NCBI RefSeq assembly: GCF_003860585.1
Contig: NZ_CP034159.1
Coordinates: forward strand, 992,001-1,056,000
Source of the DNA: Kaistella carnis
GTDB taxonomy: Bacteria > Bacteroidota > Bacteroidia > Flavobacteriales > Weeksellaceae
Direction of reading: 5' to 3'
DNA length: 64,000 nt
Every line of letters begins with the position of its first letter. Position 1 is the first letter of the stretch. Made by a program: the position numbers and the translations under genes. Below the pieces are notes generated by a model. That model was not told the origin of the DNA. It saw nothing but the letters and a program-made list of their open reading frames with translations, and did not search any database. This document shows, in pieces, positions 43,209 through 52,457 of the stretch.

Positions 43209-43598
43209 TTATTTCATAGAATGCAAGCCAATTTTATTGCCTTCCGGATCAGAAACGATGGAACAAAACCCATATTCTCCGAGAGAAGATTTAGGTTGGT
43301 CAATTTTTCCGCCAGCGCTGATTACCCTGCTTTCTTCTGTCTTACAATCATCACAGCCGAAATAAACCATGGTTCCTCCTCCGCCTCCTTTCATTCCAGC
43401 CATTTGCACCAGGGATTCCGAAGCTCCAAAATTAAAATCTGCACTGGGAAATGCTTTCATCGAGACGGATGTATCTGTAGGATCAGACATATCCTGAAAT
43501 TTTATTTTCAGTACTTCTTCGTAAAATTTAGTTGCACGCTCCATATCTTCTACGTAGATCTCAAACCAAACTATAGGATTAAATTTCTGATTTTCCAT
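43209..43598 (-). CDS. VOC/glyoxalase-like protein
   Basis: 129 residues, one VOC domain: IVWFEIYVEDMERATKFYEEVL at the start and GEYGFCSIVSDPEGNKIGLHS at the end, as in bleomycin-resistance/glyoxalase-like proteins. Metal ligands (H/E) are only partly present. It is probably the first gene of the SRPBCC/VOC group. Ligand unknown. Confidence 0.82.
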   Translation of the reverse strand: MENQKFNPIVWFEIYVEDMERATKFYEEVLKIKFQDMSDPTDTSVSMKAFPSADFNFGASESLVQMAGMKGGGGGTMVYFGCDDCKTEESRVISAGGKIDQPKSSLGEYGFCSIVSDPEGNKIGLHSMK

Positions 43599-43736
43599 GA
43601 TATTTTATTTTTAAAATTAAGTATTTATACTATCTGTATTTTCCGCAATAATATATTTCAATCCTTTAAAGTTACCCATTTACAAATCAGGATTTGTTAT
43701 CCTAGAACATAAGGTGATCTGCCGATGCTCTTTACA

Positions 43737-43765
43737 AAAAGATTCAGAATCTTTTTCTATTTAAA
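43737..43765 (-). terminator. Weak terminator after the DUF763 gene
   Basis: AAAAAGATT pairs with AATCTTTTT across CAG. The stem is AT-rich, so it is only moderately convincing. Confidence 0.45.
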
Positions 43766-43794
43766 AGGAATATTACTCTTCATTAAGGAAAATT

Positions 43795-45006
43795 CTAAAA
43801 TAAAGATAACTGGATCGTCTGCTGACCTTTTGGTTTTTCCGCATCTCCAAAAACGGTTTTGCCGCCGTATTTCCAGGAATTGGCGCGTTCTTCTTCTATG
43901 ATTTCATTGAGATTAAAACTGGGTTCAAAATTCTCTTCAGCTTTAGCCATCATGCGATGTAATTTCTCCACCGATTTTAACTGATCAGAATTTCCCAGTT
44001 TAGATTTTTCAATGCCTTTTTGCAGAATCGAAATAGTTTCATCATAAATCTTCATCGGAACCGGAAACGGATGTCCGTCTTTTCCACCGTGCGCAAAAGC
44101 AAATCTTGCGGGATCCTGAAATCGGGAGGGCGCACCATGAATCACCTCACTCACCAGAGCCAAGCTTTGCAATGTTCTGGGACCAACTCCTTTCATTAAA
44201 AGTAACTCTTCAAAATTTTGAGGTGGCGTTTCTCTCGTCATGTACAATAAAGCACCTAAACGTTTCAAATCGACGTCGGAAGCTTGAATATCGTGATGCG
44301 CGGGTAAAATTAAGCGTGCAAAATCCGACATTATTTTTTCGGAATTGGTGTGGGAAATATCAAGAATTCCGGAGCGGTTTTCTTTGGCGTTGTGAGAAGT
44401 TAGATTTAGAATTTTTCCGCAATTCATTCCTTCAATACCGGTATGCGGTTCCTCGATAAAGGACTTTAAATTTTTAGAATGCCAGTGATATCGCCGGGCG
44501 GTTTTATCTTTTACATTCATTCCCTGCTGAATTACGGCCCAATTCCCTTCATCCGTCAACATAAAATTATGCGTGTAAAGTTGGTATCCATCCTGCATCG
44601 CGGTATTGTCAACTTTCGCGGAGAGTTTACTGGCCCGAATCAATTCAATTCCATTTAAACCTGTGCTTTCGGAAATCTTTAACAATTCATTTGGCGTTTC
44701 CAGAGATAATTTTCCTTTGCCACCTGCGATGTAAATTCCGAGTGATTTCGCATTGGGATTAATGGCTCTCTTTAAAGCGCCCATAACTGAAGTTGTGATA
44801 CCGGAAGAATGCCAGTCCATTCCCATAACGGCTCCGAAACACTGAAACCAGAAAGGATCACTCATGCGTCGGATCACCTCATCTTTGCCGTAATCACTCA
44901 GCATCACTTCGATGACCGATAATCCCAGTTTCGACATGCGTTCATAAAGCCATTGTGGAACATGACCGTAATGAAGTGGTAAATCTGCGGAACCTGATCT
45001 TTTCAT
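43795..45006 (-). CDS. DUF763 domain protein
   Basis: 403 residues. MKRSGSADLPLHYGHVPQWL and the central QQGMNVKDKTARRYHWHS are DUF763 hallmarks. Near residues 270-295 there is a helix-hairpin-helix-like stretch (FEELLLMKGVGPRTLQSLAL), which points to nucleic acid binding. The biochemical role of the family is, to my knowledge, unknown; a DNA repair or nuclease role has been guessed from such features. It stands alone and ends before a weak terminator. Confidence 0.85.
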   Translation of the reverse strand: MKRSGSADLPLHYGHVPQWLYERMSKLGLSVIEVMLSDYGKDEVIRRMSDPFWFQCFGAVMGMDWHSSGITTSVMGALKRAINPNAKSLGIYIAGGKGKLSLETPNELLKISESTGLNGIELIRASKLSAKVDNTAMQDGYQLYTHNFMLTDEGNWAVIQQGMNVKDKTARRYHWHSKNLKSFIEEPHTGIEGMNCGKILNLTSHNAKENRSGILDISHTNSEKIMSDFARLILPAHHDIQASDVDLKRLGALLYMTRETPPQNFEELLLMKGVGPRTLQSLALVSEVIHGAPSRFQDPARFAFAHGGKDGHPFPVPMKIYDETISILQKGIEKSKLGNSDQLKSVEKLHRMMAKAEENFEPSFNLNEIIEEERANSWKYGGKTVFGDAEKPKGQQTIQLSLF

Positions 45007-45033
45007 TTTCTCAGCATTTAAAATTTAATGGAG

Positions 45034-45073
45034 ACAAAAAAACCTTGTCAGGCGCTAAATTGCCGACAAGGTT
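45034..45073 (-). terminator. Intrinsic terminator of the thiol peroxidase gene
   Basis: AACCTTGTC pairs with GACAAGGTT and GGC with GCC above it, followed by seven T on the minus strand. Confidence 0.85.
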
Positions 45074-45096
45074 AAAAATATTTTTATAGAAATAAA

Positions 45097-45594
45097 TTAT
45101 TTTAAAGCTTCCAACGCTTTCGCATAATCCGGCTCTTGTGCAATTTCAGGAACCTGTTCTGTGTAAAGCACTTTTCCGTCTTCATCAGTTACGATCACGG
45201 CACGGCTTAAAAGACCTGCCATAGGAGAATCTGAAATTTTGACTCCGTAATCATCTCCGAAAGAACCGCGGTAATCGGATAAACTCACCACATTATCTAA
45301 TCCTTCGGCAGCACAGAAACGGTTTAATGCAAAAGGTAGATCCTTTGAAACATTAATTACGACTGCATTGTCTAAGCCAGATGCTTCTTCATTAAATTTT
45401 CTTGCAGCAGCCTGACACACTCCGGTATCAATGCTGGGGAAAATATTGAATATCTTTTTTTTGCCCGCAAAATCATTATTGGTTTGCTCTTTCAAATCAA
45501 CATTTACAAGTTTAAAGTCTTTTACTTTTGTTCCTACTTCCGGCAAGTTTCCAACGGTATGAACCGCGTTGCCGTGTAATGTAATATTTGCCAT
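45097..45594 (-). CDS. tpx: Thiol peroxidase, Tpx-type peroxiredoxin
   Basis: 165 residues. Peroxidatic C60 (PSIDTGVCQ) and resolving C94 (LNRFCAAEG) have the 34-residue spacing of atypical two-Cys Tpx. The start MANITLHGNAVHTVGNLP is typical. It reduces hydroperoxides using thioredoxin; other bacterial Tpx proteins are periplasmic or cytoplasmic, and no signal peptide is present here. Confidence 0.96.
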   Translation of the reverse strand: MANITLHGNAVHTVGNLPEVGTKVKDFKLVNVDLKEQTNNDFAGKKKIFNIFPSIDTGVCQAAARKFNEEASGLDNAVVINVSKDLPFALNRFCAAEGLDNVVSLSDYRGSFGDDYGVKISDSPMAGLLSRAVIVTDEDGKVLYTEQVPEIAQEPDYAKALEALK

Positions 45595-45747
45595 AATTTT
45601 AATTTTTTTAATTCACTCAAATTTAATGAATGTTTCGGCAATGCGGGAATTATGAAAGTTAAATTAGTCTTAATAATATGAACTCTCATGTTAAATTATT
45701 AACCTCTTTCCTTCCTCAGTGACTTACAGTATTTATTATTTTATTAC

Positions 45748-46581
45748 TTAACAACAAGTTGGCCCACAACATTCATCGAGCTTTTCCCCATAAACGGTGA
45801 TACTGAATATGATGTTCTTATTGGAATTATAAGTTTCGATTTCGTTGTCGTTCAGATAGTTTTTTAAAATATCGTTCGGAATAATAATGGGTTTTTCCTT
45901 TTGAATCACAATATTCTTAAAACCGGAATTTTTAATAATATTTAAATAATCCTCTTTCTGAATGGCACTTGCAACACAGCCAGCATACATTTCCGCAGCA
46001 TCTTTTATTTTTTCGGGCAGACCGCCAGTCAAAACAATATCTGAAATACTGAAATGACCGCCGACTTTTAAAATACGGTGAACTTCAGAAAAAGCTTTAG
46101 GTTTATCGGGAACCAGATTCATTACACAATTACTCACCACAACATCAGCAATATTGCTCATTACAGGTATATTTTCGATATCACCAAGACGGAATTCTAC
46201 ATTATTATAGTTGAGCTTATCTGCATTAATTCTGGCTTTTTCAATCATTTGGGGTGTAAAGTCGATTCCGATGACTTTTCCGGTTTCCCCAGTCTCATGG
46301 CGTGCAACAAAACAATCATTTCCGGCGCCACTTCCCAGATCGATGACGGTATTGCCAGGTTTTATTTTGGCAAATTCCGTGGGTAAGCCGCAACCTAATT
46401 TTAAATCCGCCTCAGCGCTGTAGCCTTCTAAGTGACTGTATTCATCACTCATGACATTATAGACTTCAGTAGTACAGCCGCCACTTCCACAGCAGGAAGA
46501 AGCATTGGTTTCCTGATCCTGTAAAGCTATTTCACTGTATTTTTGCTTTACCATTTCTTTGATTTCTTCGTTGGTATTCAT
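45748..46581 (-). CDS. arsM: Arsenite S-adenosylmethionine methyltransferase
   Basis: 277 residues. The SAM site is VIDLGSGAGNDC. Three conserved cysteines of the As(III) site are C64 (LGCGLPTEFA), C152 (VSNCVMNL) and C202 (YAGCVASAI). Additional cysteine clusters lie at residues 30-36 (CCGSGGC) and at the end (CCGPTCC), which could bind arsenic too. It turns arsenite into methylated arsenic. It is downstream of arsR on the same strand, and the two form a small detoxification unit without a pump or arsenate reductase nearby. Confidence 0.92.
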   Translation of the reverse strand: MNTNEEIKEMVKQKYSEIALQDQETNASSCCGSGGCTTEVYNVMSDEYSHLEGYSAEADLKLGCGLPTEFAKIKPGNTVIDLGSGAGNDCFVARHETGETGKVIGIDFTPQMIEKARINADKLNYNNVEFRLGDIENIPVMSNIADVVVSNCVMNLVPDKPKAFSEVHRILKVGGHFSISDIVLTGGLPEKIKDAAEMYAGCVASAIQKEDYLNIIKNSGFKNIVIQKEKPIIIPNDILKNYLNDNEIETYNSNKNIIFSITVYGEKLDECCGPTCC

Positions 46582-46592
46582 GATTTTAGGTA

Positions 46593-46620
46593 TTAGTTGA
46601 TAGTTGATAGTTGATAGTTA
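46593..46620. repeat. Heptamer tandem repeat between arsR and arsM
   Basis: Three and a half copies of GTTGATA lie in the 62-bp gap between the arsM start and the arsR stop. Copy-number changes could alter spacing before arsM. Confidence 0.85.
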
Positions 46621-46643
46621 AAATATTGTAGGTTTTTATACAA

Positions 46644-46973
46644 TTAACAACAAGAGATTCTTTCAGATAGCTTTGTTGAAATTTCTTTAAAATAAAGATG
46701 GAGCTTATCGATGGTATTTTCATCAAGACAATAGCAAATGGAATTTCCTTCGATTGTTCCTTTAATGATACCGGCATTTTTCATTTCCTTTAAATGTTGG
46801 GAAACTGTTGGTTGTGCGAGGGGAAGCTCAGAGACGATATCGCCACAAATACATTGATTCACTTTTAAAAGATGTTCTAAAATTGCGATTCTGGCCGGAT
46901 GAGCCAAGGCTTTCATAAGCTTTGCCAATTCGTTCTGCTCCTCGGTAAAATGTTCCGTTTTACTTGCTCCCAT
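46644..46973 (-). CDS. arsR: ArsR-family arsenic-responsive repressor
   Basis: 109 residues from the ATG at 46973; an in-frame TTG seven codons earlier falls in the promoter/operator and is rejected. The winged HTH shows LPLAQPTVSQHLKEMKNAGI. The metal site is probably C41-x-C43 (NQCICGDIV), the place of C32 and C34 in E. coli ArsR, helped perhaps by the terminal CC. It would release DNA on binding As(III) and so induce itself and arsM. Confidence 0.9.
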   Translation of the reverse strand: MGASKTEHFTEEQNELAKLMKALAHPARIAILEHLLKVNQCICGDIVSELPLAQPTVSQHLKEMKNAGIIKGTIEGNSICYCLDENTIDKLHLYFKEISTKLSERISCC

Positions 46974-46985
46974 ATCAAAATTTCT

Positions 46986-46997
46986 ATATTGCAATAT
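46986..46997 (-). promoter_or_regulatory. Probable ArsR operator overlapping the arsR promoter
   Basis: A perfect 12-bp palindrome ATATTGCAATAT lies 13-24 bases upstream of the arsR ATG. On the minus strand it overlaps a TAATATTG sequence close to a -7 box, the expected place for an autorepressor. Confidence 0.5.
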
Positions 46998-47138
46998 TAC
47001 GATAAAGATTTCATTCCAAAAATAAAACTACAATAAAATTAATTTTCACTTTAAAAATTAAAAAAAGATCTGCATTAAATAATCTTCTGGTTTGTTTCAA
47101 ATGAATAGCTTTACATTTTATTAAAACAAAAGCAATAA

Positions 47139-47510
47139 ATGATCACTAAATTAGATTTAAGAGAAACTTTAGATATTCCGGTTTTAGAAAACAGTACTGA
47201 AGTAGAGAACTTTCAGAACCAAACTTTAAGACCGATTTTAAAATTACAAAACGACCACTTTGTTACCTTATTTGAAAGTTACGCGAAACGCCAGAAATCG
47301 GATTATGATACTTTGTCAGGTGCAAAGAAAAGAACCTTTATTGAAATAAGTCTTCAAAAAGATATGGTGCTAAAAAACACTTTTATCGGAATGACAATCG
47401 GCCTTTTTACTTCGGAAGAATTGGCAGTTTACGCAGCACAACATAAAGATTATAACAGGCGAATCGTCACCATGATCATTGAGCGGCTGAAAAGTCATAC
47501 GCAATCCTAA
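47139..47510 (+). CDS. Conserved hypothetical protein
   Basis: 123 residues, mostly helical and without signal peptide or membrane segment. I do not recognise a family. KNTFIGMTIGLFTSEELAVYAA and a Tyr/Lys-rich middle stand out. It is divergent from arsR and followed by a strong terminator, so it is a single-gene unit. Confidence 0.65.
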   Translation: MITKLDLRETLDIPVLENSTEVENFQNQTLRPILKLQNDHFVTLFESYAKRQKSDYDTLSGAKKRTFIEISLQKDMVLKNTFIGMTIGLFTSEELAVYAAQHKDYNRRIVTMIIERLKSHTQS

Positions 47511-47547
47511 CTGCATTTACAGGAAATAATTTGAACCTGAGACAAAA

Positions 47548-47579
47548 AAAACAGCATTCCTAAAAAAGAATGCTGTTTT
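47548..47579. terminator. Bidirectional terminator
   Basis: AAACAGCATTC pairs with GAATGCTGTTT over eight bases, with A and T runs on the sides. It serves the hypothetical gene and the convergent DedA gene. Confidence 0.88.
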
Positions 47580-47600
47580 ATATTTCAAGAAGATCAAATT

Positions 47601-48296
47601 CTATCCGTGGGTATCAATATCTTCCTTTACTTCTTCTTTCTTTTTTCCAAAGAAAAATTTAGCAACAATAGGAACAGTAGTAATTAATACAATGATGATG
47701 ATTATCATTTCTAAATGCGATTTCAAATCAATATCGAATTGGTTTTTAAATAAGGCATCTAAATAATGTCCTGCAAATATCAAAGAGAACGACCAAAGGA
47801 AAGCCCCAATAATATTATCGATTAAAAATCGGGTTTTGTCCATCTTTACAATTCCGGCTACGATTGGAGTAAATGTTCTTACAATTGGTAAAAATCTCGC
47901 CATGATCACAGCCAGCGCTCCATGCTCCTCAAAAAAATCATGTGCCTGGAAAAGATATTTCTTTTTAAAAAGGAATGAATCTTCTCTTTTATACAAAGCG
48001 GGACCCGCTTTTAAACCAAACCAATAACCGATTTCGTTACCAATAACGGCAGCAATTGCAACAGAGGATGCTAAAATTGTAGTGTCTAGAAGATCGCTCC
48101 CCGTAGAACCAAAAGTTTCCTTAATAATTTCTACGGCGTAGATTCCGGATACAAAAAGTAAACTGTCGCCCGGGAGAAAAAAACCAACGAACAAACCTGT
48201 CTCTGCAAAAATGATAAATAAGATGAGCCAGAAACCGCCCATTTGTATGTAAAATTCAGGATTTAAAAGATCCTTCCAACTTTCGAATTGTCCCAT
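47601..48296 (-). CDS. DedA-family membrane protein
   Basis: 231 residues. ETGLFVGFFLPGDSLLFVSGIYA and FLPIVRTFTPIVAG are DedA signatures, including the conserved GxxxP and R/T positions. DedA proteins recycle lipid carriers such as undecaprenyl phosphate or phosphatidylethanolamine across the inner membrane. It has a lysine- and acid-rich tail. It stands alone on the minus strand. Confidence 0.9.
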   Translation of the reverse strand: MGQFESWKDLLNPEFYIQMGGFWLILFIIFAETGLFVGFFLPGDSLLFVSGIYAVEIIKETFGSTGSDLLDTTILASSVAIAAVIGNEIGYWFGLKAGPALYKREDSFLFKKKYLFQAHDFFEEHGALAVIMARFLPIVRTFTPIVAGIVKMDKTRFLIDNIIGAFLWSFSLIFAGHYLDALFKNQFDIDLKSHLEMIIIIIVLITTVPIVAKFFFGKKKEEVKEDIDTHG

Positions 48297-48369
48297 ATAT
48301 TTTCTAAAAAAAACAAAAATACTTTATTAAAATCGGTAATGAAAATTATTTAAGATGATTTAACATTAA

Positions 48370-49338
48370 TTACTTTAAATTCTTTTGAAAATTGGCAATC
48401 CGCTCATCTTTTCCCGTATGATTCCACCCGGGAGCCCGGAAGATATAGCTTAGTTTAGCCCGAAAGTCAGGAGCAGATCTTACATCTTTTATTAAATTCC
48501 CAAATTCATCGAAAACAATGTGGAAAACATTGTGCGTATGAATATTGTGCAGAATTCCGTACTCTTCAATTTTTTCATTTTCAGCTTTGTAAGTTCCAAA
48601 AAGATGATCCCAGATCATTAAAATCCCGCCATAATTTTTGTCTAAATCTTCAATCTTTCTGGAATGATGAACGCGGTGATTGGATGGTGAATTGAAAACT
48701 TTATCGAACCAACCAAGTTTTCCAATCGCATCTGTATGCGGCCAAAACTGAAAAATTAAATTAATTTGATGCATCATCGCGATCATAATAGGGTGAAAAC
48801 CTACCAGAACAAATGGAATATACCAGATATCTCGGTAAATAATTTCGAACCAACCTTGTCGTAAAGCAATTGCAAAACTGAGGTGCGACGCAGAATGGTG
48901 ATTCACATGTCCCGTCCAAAGAAGCCGAATTTTATGGCTTAAGCGATGGTGCCAATAAAACCCAAAATCCTGAACGATCATAACTAAAATCCATAACCAC
49001 CAATGTTCGAGGTGCCATTTTAAGGTGAAAAATTCAGAAAAATTCTCAATTCCAAAAATATCGGTTAATCTGAAATGATTGTAAATCCAGAAAAAGTATG
49101 ACAGCGAAATGGCTTTCATTCCAAAGTCCAAAAACACGGCGCCTACTCCCAATCCAACACTGGAAAGTTCATCTTTTATCAGTTCTTTAGTAAATAATTT
49201 TTGAGAAATTTGATACAGTAATGTTTCGCCCAAAATCAAAAGTATGAATCCAGGAACAAAATAAGTAACCGGATCTGTAAAATCCAAGGGACTAAACAAA
49301 CCAAGATTATTGAAAAATTGACTTATTGTTTCTTTCAA
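48370..49338 (-). CDS. Sterol desaturase / fatty acid hydroxylase superfamily protein
   Basis: 322 residues with about four to five membrane helices. The di-iron histidine motifs are HHRLSHK, HVNHHSASH and NHRVHHSRK. No ATG precedes the first helix, and the start is taken as TTG at 49338. In Bacteroidota such enzymes hydroxylate or desaturate lipids, carotenoids or ether lipids. Substrate unknown. Confidence 0.88.
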   Translation of the reverse strand: MKETISQFFNNLGLFSPLDFTDPVTYFVPGFILLILGETLLYQISQKLFTKELIKDELSSVGLGVGAVFLDFGMKAISLSYFFWIYNHFRLTDIFGIENFSEFFTLKWHLEHWWLWILVMIVQDFGFYWHHRLSHKIRLLWTGHVNHHSASHLSFAIALRQGWFEIIYRDIWYIPFVLVGFHPIMIAMMHQINLIFQFWPHTDAIGKLGWFDKVFNSPSNHRVHHSRKIEDLDKNYGGILMIWDHLFGTYKAENEKIEEYGILHNIHTHNVFHIVFDEFGNLIKDVRSAPDFRAKLSYIFRAPGWNHTGKDERIANFQKNLK

Positions 49339-49378
49339 AATTGTGATATTTTCCTACATTTAAATACTTGCAATAAAA

Positions 49379-50491
49379 TTAAAGTTCAAAATCATCCTCG
49401 CTAACTGCGGTTCCGTCTGCCATTAAGAAAGCTTTCAGGAAGGGAGTCAAATCTCCATTCATAACGCCATCAACGTCAGAGGTTTCGTAACCGGACCGAA
49501 CATCTTTTACTAATTTATAAGGATGCATCACATAATTCCGGATCTGACTTCCCCACTCGATTTTCATTTTGCCGGCTTCAATTTCTGTTCTTGCTTTCAT
49601 ACGCTCTTCCAATTCCATTTCATATAAGCGCGAACGCAATAACTGCATGGCTTTTTCTTTATTCTGAAGTTGAGATCGGGATTCAGAATTTTCAATAATA
49701 ATTCCGGTCGGTGCGTGACGCAAACGAACTGCGGTTTCCACTTTATTTACATTTTGACCACCTGCTCCACTGGAACGCATGGTTTCAAAAGAAATATCTG
49801 CCGGATTAATATTAATTTCAATCGTATCATCAACCAAAGGATAAACGTAAACCGACACAAAACTGGTATGGCGTTTCGCATTGGAGTCGAAAGGGGAAAT
49901 TCTCACCAAACGGTGCACGCCGTTTTCACCGCGCAGATATCCGAAAGCAAATTCCCCATCAATTTCTAAAGTTACGGTTTTAATACCCGCAACATCGCCA
50001 TCCTGATAATTAAGTTCCCGTATCTTATAGCCTTGATTTTGCGCCCACATCGTATACATTCTCATCAACATCGAAGCCCAGTCGCAGCTTTCGGTACCTC
50101 CAGCTCCGGCGGTAATCTGCAGCACGGCAGAAAGTTCATCACCTTCGTTGGAAAGCATATTTTTGAATTCCAGATCTTCAATTTTCTGAATAAGAATGGG
50201 AAAAGATTCGTCGAGTTCCTTTGCGGAATCGGCATCTTCTTTGGCAAATTCCATGAGCACTTGAATGTCTTCAAATCGGGAAACAATTTCTTCATAATCA
50301 TTCACCCATTTTTTCTTGGAGCGCAGTTGTTTCATAAAGATTTCCGCCTCTTTGGGATGATCCCAAAATCCCGGAGAAACGGTTTTTTCTTCGTCATTGG
50401 CAATTTCTATTTGCTTTCTGTCGATTTGCAGATATTTATATAACTCGCCAATTCTGGCTTGAACGTCTTTTATTTGGTCGCTGTTGATCAC
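49379..50491 (-). CDS. prfB: Peptide chain release factor 2
   Basis: About 370 residues from the GTG at 50491. An in-frame TTG at 50509 would add six residues but lies in the -7 promoter box. The GGQ peptidyl-hydrolase motif is in [20 protein letters not shown]2 terminates translation at UGA and UAA. The frame is continuous through the N-terminal helix where many bacteria have an in-frame UGA and a +1 frameshift (CTT TGA C); here the codons read CTG CAA ATC GAC, so autoregulation by frameshifting is absent. Confidence 0.93.
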   Translation of the reverse strand: MINSDQIKDVQARIGELYKYLQIDRKQIEIANDEEKTVSPGFWDHPKEAEIFMKQLRSKKKWVNDYEEIVSRFEDIQVLMEFAKEDADSAKELDESFPILIQKIEDLEFKNMLSNEGDELSAVLQITAGAGGTESCDWASMLMRMYTMWAQNQGYKIRELNYQDGDVAGIKTVTLEIDGEFAFGYLRGENGVHRLVRISPFDSNAKRHTSFVSVYVYPLVDDTIEININPADISFETMRSSGAGGQNVNKVETAVRLRHAPTGIIIENSESRSQLQNKEKAMQLLRSRLYEMELEERMKARTEIEAGKMKIEWGSQIRNYVMHPYKLVKDVRSGYETSDVDGVMNGDLTPFLKAFLMADGTAVSEDDFEL

Positions 50492-50506
50492 GAAATTTAA
50501 TTTTAG

Positions 50507-50514
50507 CAAAAGTA
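50507..50514 (-). promoter_or_regulatory. -7 box of the prfB promoter
   Basis: On the minus strand TACTTTTG fits TAnnTTTG, 15 bases before the GTG start. Confidence 0.5.
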
Positions 50515-50631
50515 ATATTTTTTAAAAGAAAATTTTAAATATGCAAAGGTTCAACCCGCAAATTATATCTTCTTAAAAATTAATGTAAAAATAAAAATCC
50601 GGAAACATCGCTGAGTCCGGATTGTAAATTT

Positions 50632-52290
50632 CTAATTATTATAAATCTGTTGGTAATATTCATCTGCAATTCGGTCGGAATTAAAGGCATCTTTCACATC
50701 ATCCATTGCAGTTTGCTGCACTTTTCGCCACTCATCTGGGCGGTCGTAATACATTGGAATAATTTCGTTCTCTAAAATTTCATATAACTTATTCAGATCG
50801 TAATTGTCCTGATCATAAATACTCATATTCTGGTAATCACATTTTGGAACCACGAAGGAATTCTCCCCATGTTTTGCAAATTCCGGGATCCAGCCATCAT
50901 CCGTAGATAAATTAACAGATCCATTCATCGCCGCAGTCATACCTGAGGTCCCCGATGCTTCTCTGGGAACTCTCGGGTTGTTTAACCACAAGTCAGAACC
51001 TTGCTTCATTGATTTGCTTAAGGCTAATTCATACCCCGTTAAAACGGCCATGTTTTTATAATTTTTACTTTCTTCTACTAAAGAATTAAAGGTAGAAATC
51101 GCGGAATAATCCATTGGATATGGTTTTCCGGCCCAAACAATCTGCACTGGATATTTCGGATTATTCAATAATTTTTCAAATCGTTCTTTATCATGCAACA
51201 ACAGATCTGCTCTTTTATAACCTGCAAATCTGCGTGCCCAAACGATGGTGAAAACGTTGGGGTCGAACAGGTTTCCGGTTTGATCTGCCACGATCTTAAA
51301 GAATCTCTTTTTCAAATATTTTTTTCGGAAATCGAACAGGGCATCATCATCTTCATCCTTTGATTGATACAGCGGTTTATCTGCCCAATATTTATATTCC
51401 TGCGCATTGGTAATCGCTTTAATTTCACAAATTCCGGGATATTTACTCCACATTTCTCGTGAAACCACGCCATGAAGCTGAGAAACTCCATTGGCAATTC
51501 TCGCCATTCTTAAGGCACAAAGCGAGTGATTAAAACGGTCATCTTCCACCCCTTCAATCGATTTCACTTCATCAATACTTAAACCGGAAAAGTAAGACAT
51601 GTCATGACACATAAATAAATTGTGTTTTTCATTTCCTGCTTCTTCCGGCGTATGCGTTGTGAAAACCAATTTCTCTTTTACTTTCTGCAAATCACCTTCA
51701 TATTTTTTTAGAAGGTAAAAGGCTGCCGGTAAACCGTGGGCTTCATTTAAATGATAAACGTCTCTTTCAAAATTCATGAGGTCTAAAAGTTTCGCTCCGC
51801 CTTTTCCAAGTAAAATATACTGAGCAATTTTCGTGGACTCATTGGCATCGTATAAACGGTGACAGATGGTTTTGGAAATGTGATCATTTTCGGGAACATC
51901 GGTGGACAGAAAAAACATGGGTGCGGTGTGAAAAATCTCCGGATCTAAGTAATACACTTTAACCCAAACCGGTGCAGAATGAATGGTGATCTGGTATTTT
52001 ATTCCGGTATCCTGTAGGAAAGAATACATTTTTCGGGTCCAGGTCGGTTGTAATGTTTGATCATGGTTCCTTTGCTGATCATAATAGCCAAACTTCCAAA
52101 GAATTCCGATTCCTACCAAATCCTGCTTCAGATTATAGGCGCTTTTCATATGGGACCCCGCCAAAAAACCAAGTCCGCCGGAGTATATTTTCAAAGCCTG
52201 ATCAATAGCAAACTCCATTGAAAAATACGCCACTTTTTTTGAATAATCGGGATTGATGCGGTAAGGCATCGTATAGTTTTTAAAATCCAT
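50632..52290 (-). CDS. Short alpha-glucan phosphorylase-like protein (GT35) lacking the PLP lysine
   Basis: 552 residues. KVAYFSMEFAIDQALKIYSGGLGFLAG and VYHLNEAHGLPA are clear GT35 glucan phosphorylase features. The 800-residue forms have an extra N-terminal DUF3417 domain that is missing here. In the PLP site the standard EASGTSGMK reads EASGTSGMT (T452), so the lysine that holds PLP is absent. Phosphorylases need PLP for phosphorolysis, so this protein may be a non-phosphorolytic glucan transferase or a regulator. It is separate from the GH63-like glucosidase 4 kb away but may act on the same storage glucan. Confidence 0.85.
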   Translation of the reverse strand: MDFKNYTMPYRINPDYSKKVAYFSMEFAIDQALKIYSGGLGFLAGSHMKSAYNLKQDLVGIGILWKFGYYDQQRNHDQTLQPTWTRKMYSFLQDTGIKYQITIHSAPVWVKVYYLDPEIFHTAPMFFLSTDVPENDHISKTICHRLYDANESTKIAQYILLGKGGAKLLDLMNFERDVYHLNEAHGLPAAFYLLKKYEGDLQKVKEKLVFTTHTPEEAGNEKHNLFMCHDMSYFSGLSIDEVKSIEGVEDDRFNHSLCALRMARIANGVSQLHGVVSREMWSKYPGICEIKAITNAQEYKYWADKPLYQSKDEDDDALFDFRKKYLKKRFFKIVADQTGNLFDPNVFTIVWARRFAGYKRADLLLHDKERFEKLLNNPKYPVQIVWAGKPYPMDYSAISTFNSLVEESKNYKNMAVLTGYELALSKSMKQGSDLWLNNPRVPREASGTSGMTAAMNGSVNLSTDDGWIPEFAKHGENSFVVPKCDYQNMSIYDQDNYDLNKLYEILENEIIPMYYDRPDEWRKVQQTAMDDVKDAFNSDRIADEYYQQIYNN

Positions 52291-52457
52291 TTTTGCTTTT
52301 ATTTTTAAGAAAAAGCAAATATATCAATTTTAAGTTTTTATTAAATTATTAAAGCAGATTAATTCCAATGCAGAAAGCAACAACCTTTTATGTAAGGTAG
52401 AATTAAAAATTTTCGCTTTAAAAGCAGATTTAATTTTTTTTTTGAAAAGAAGAAAAA

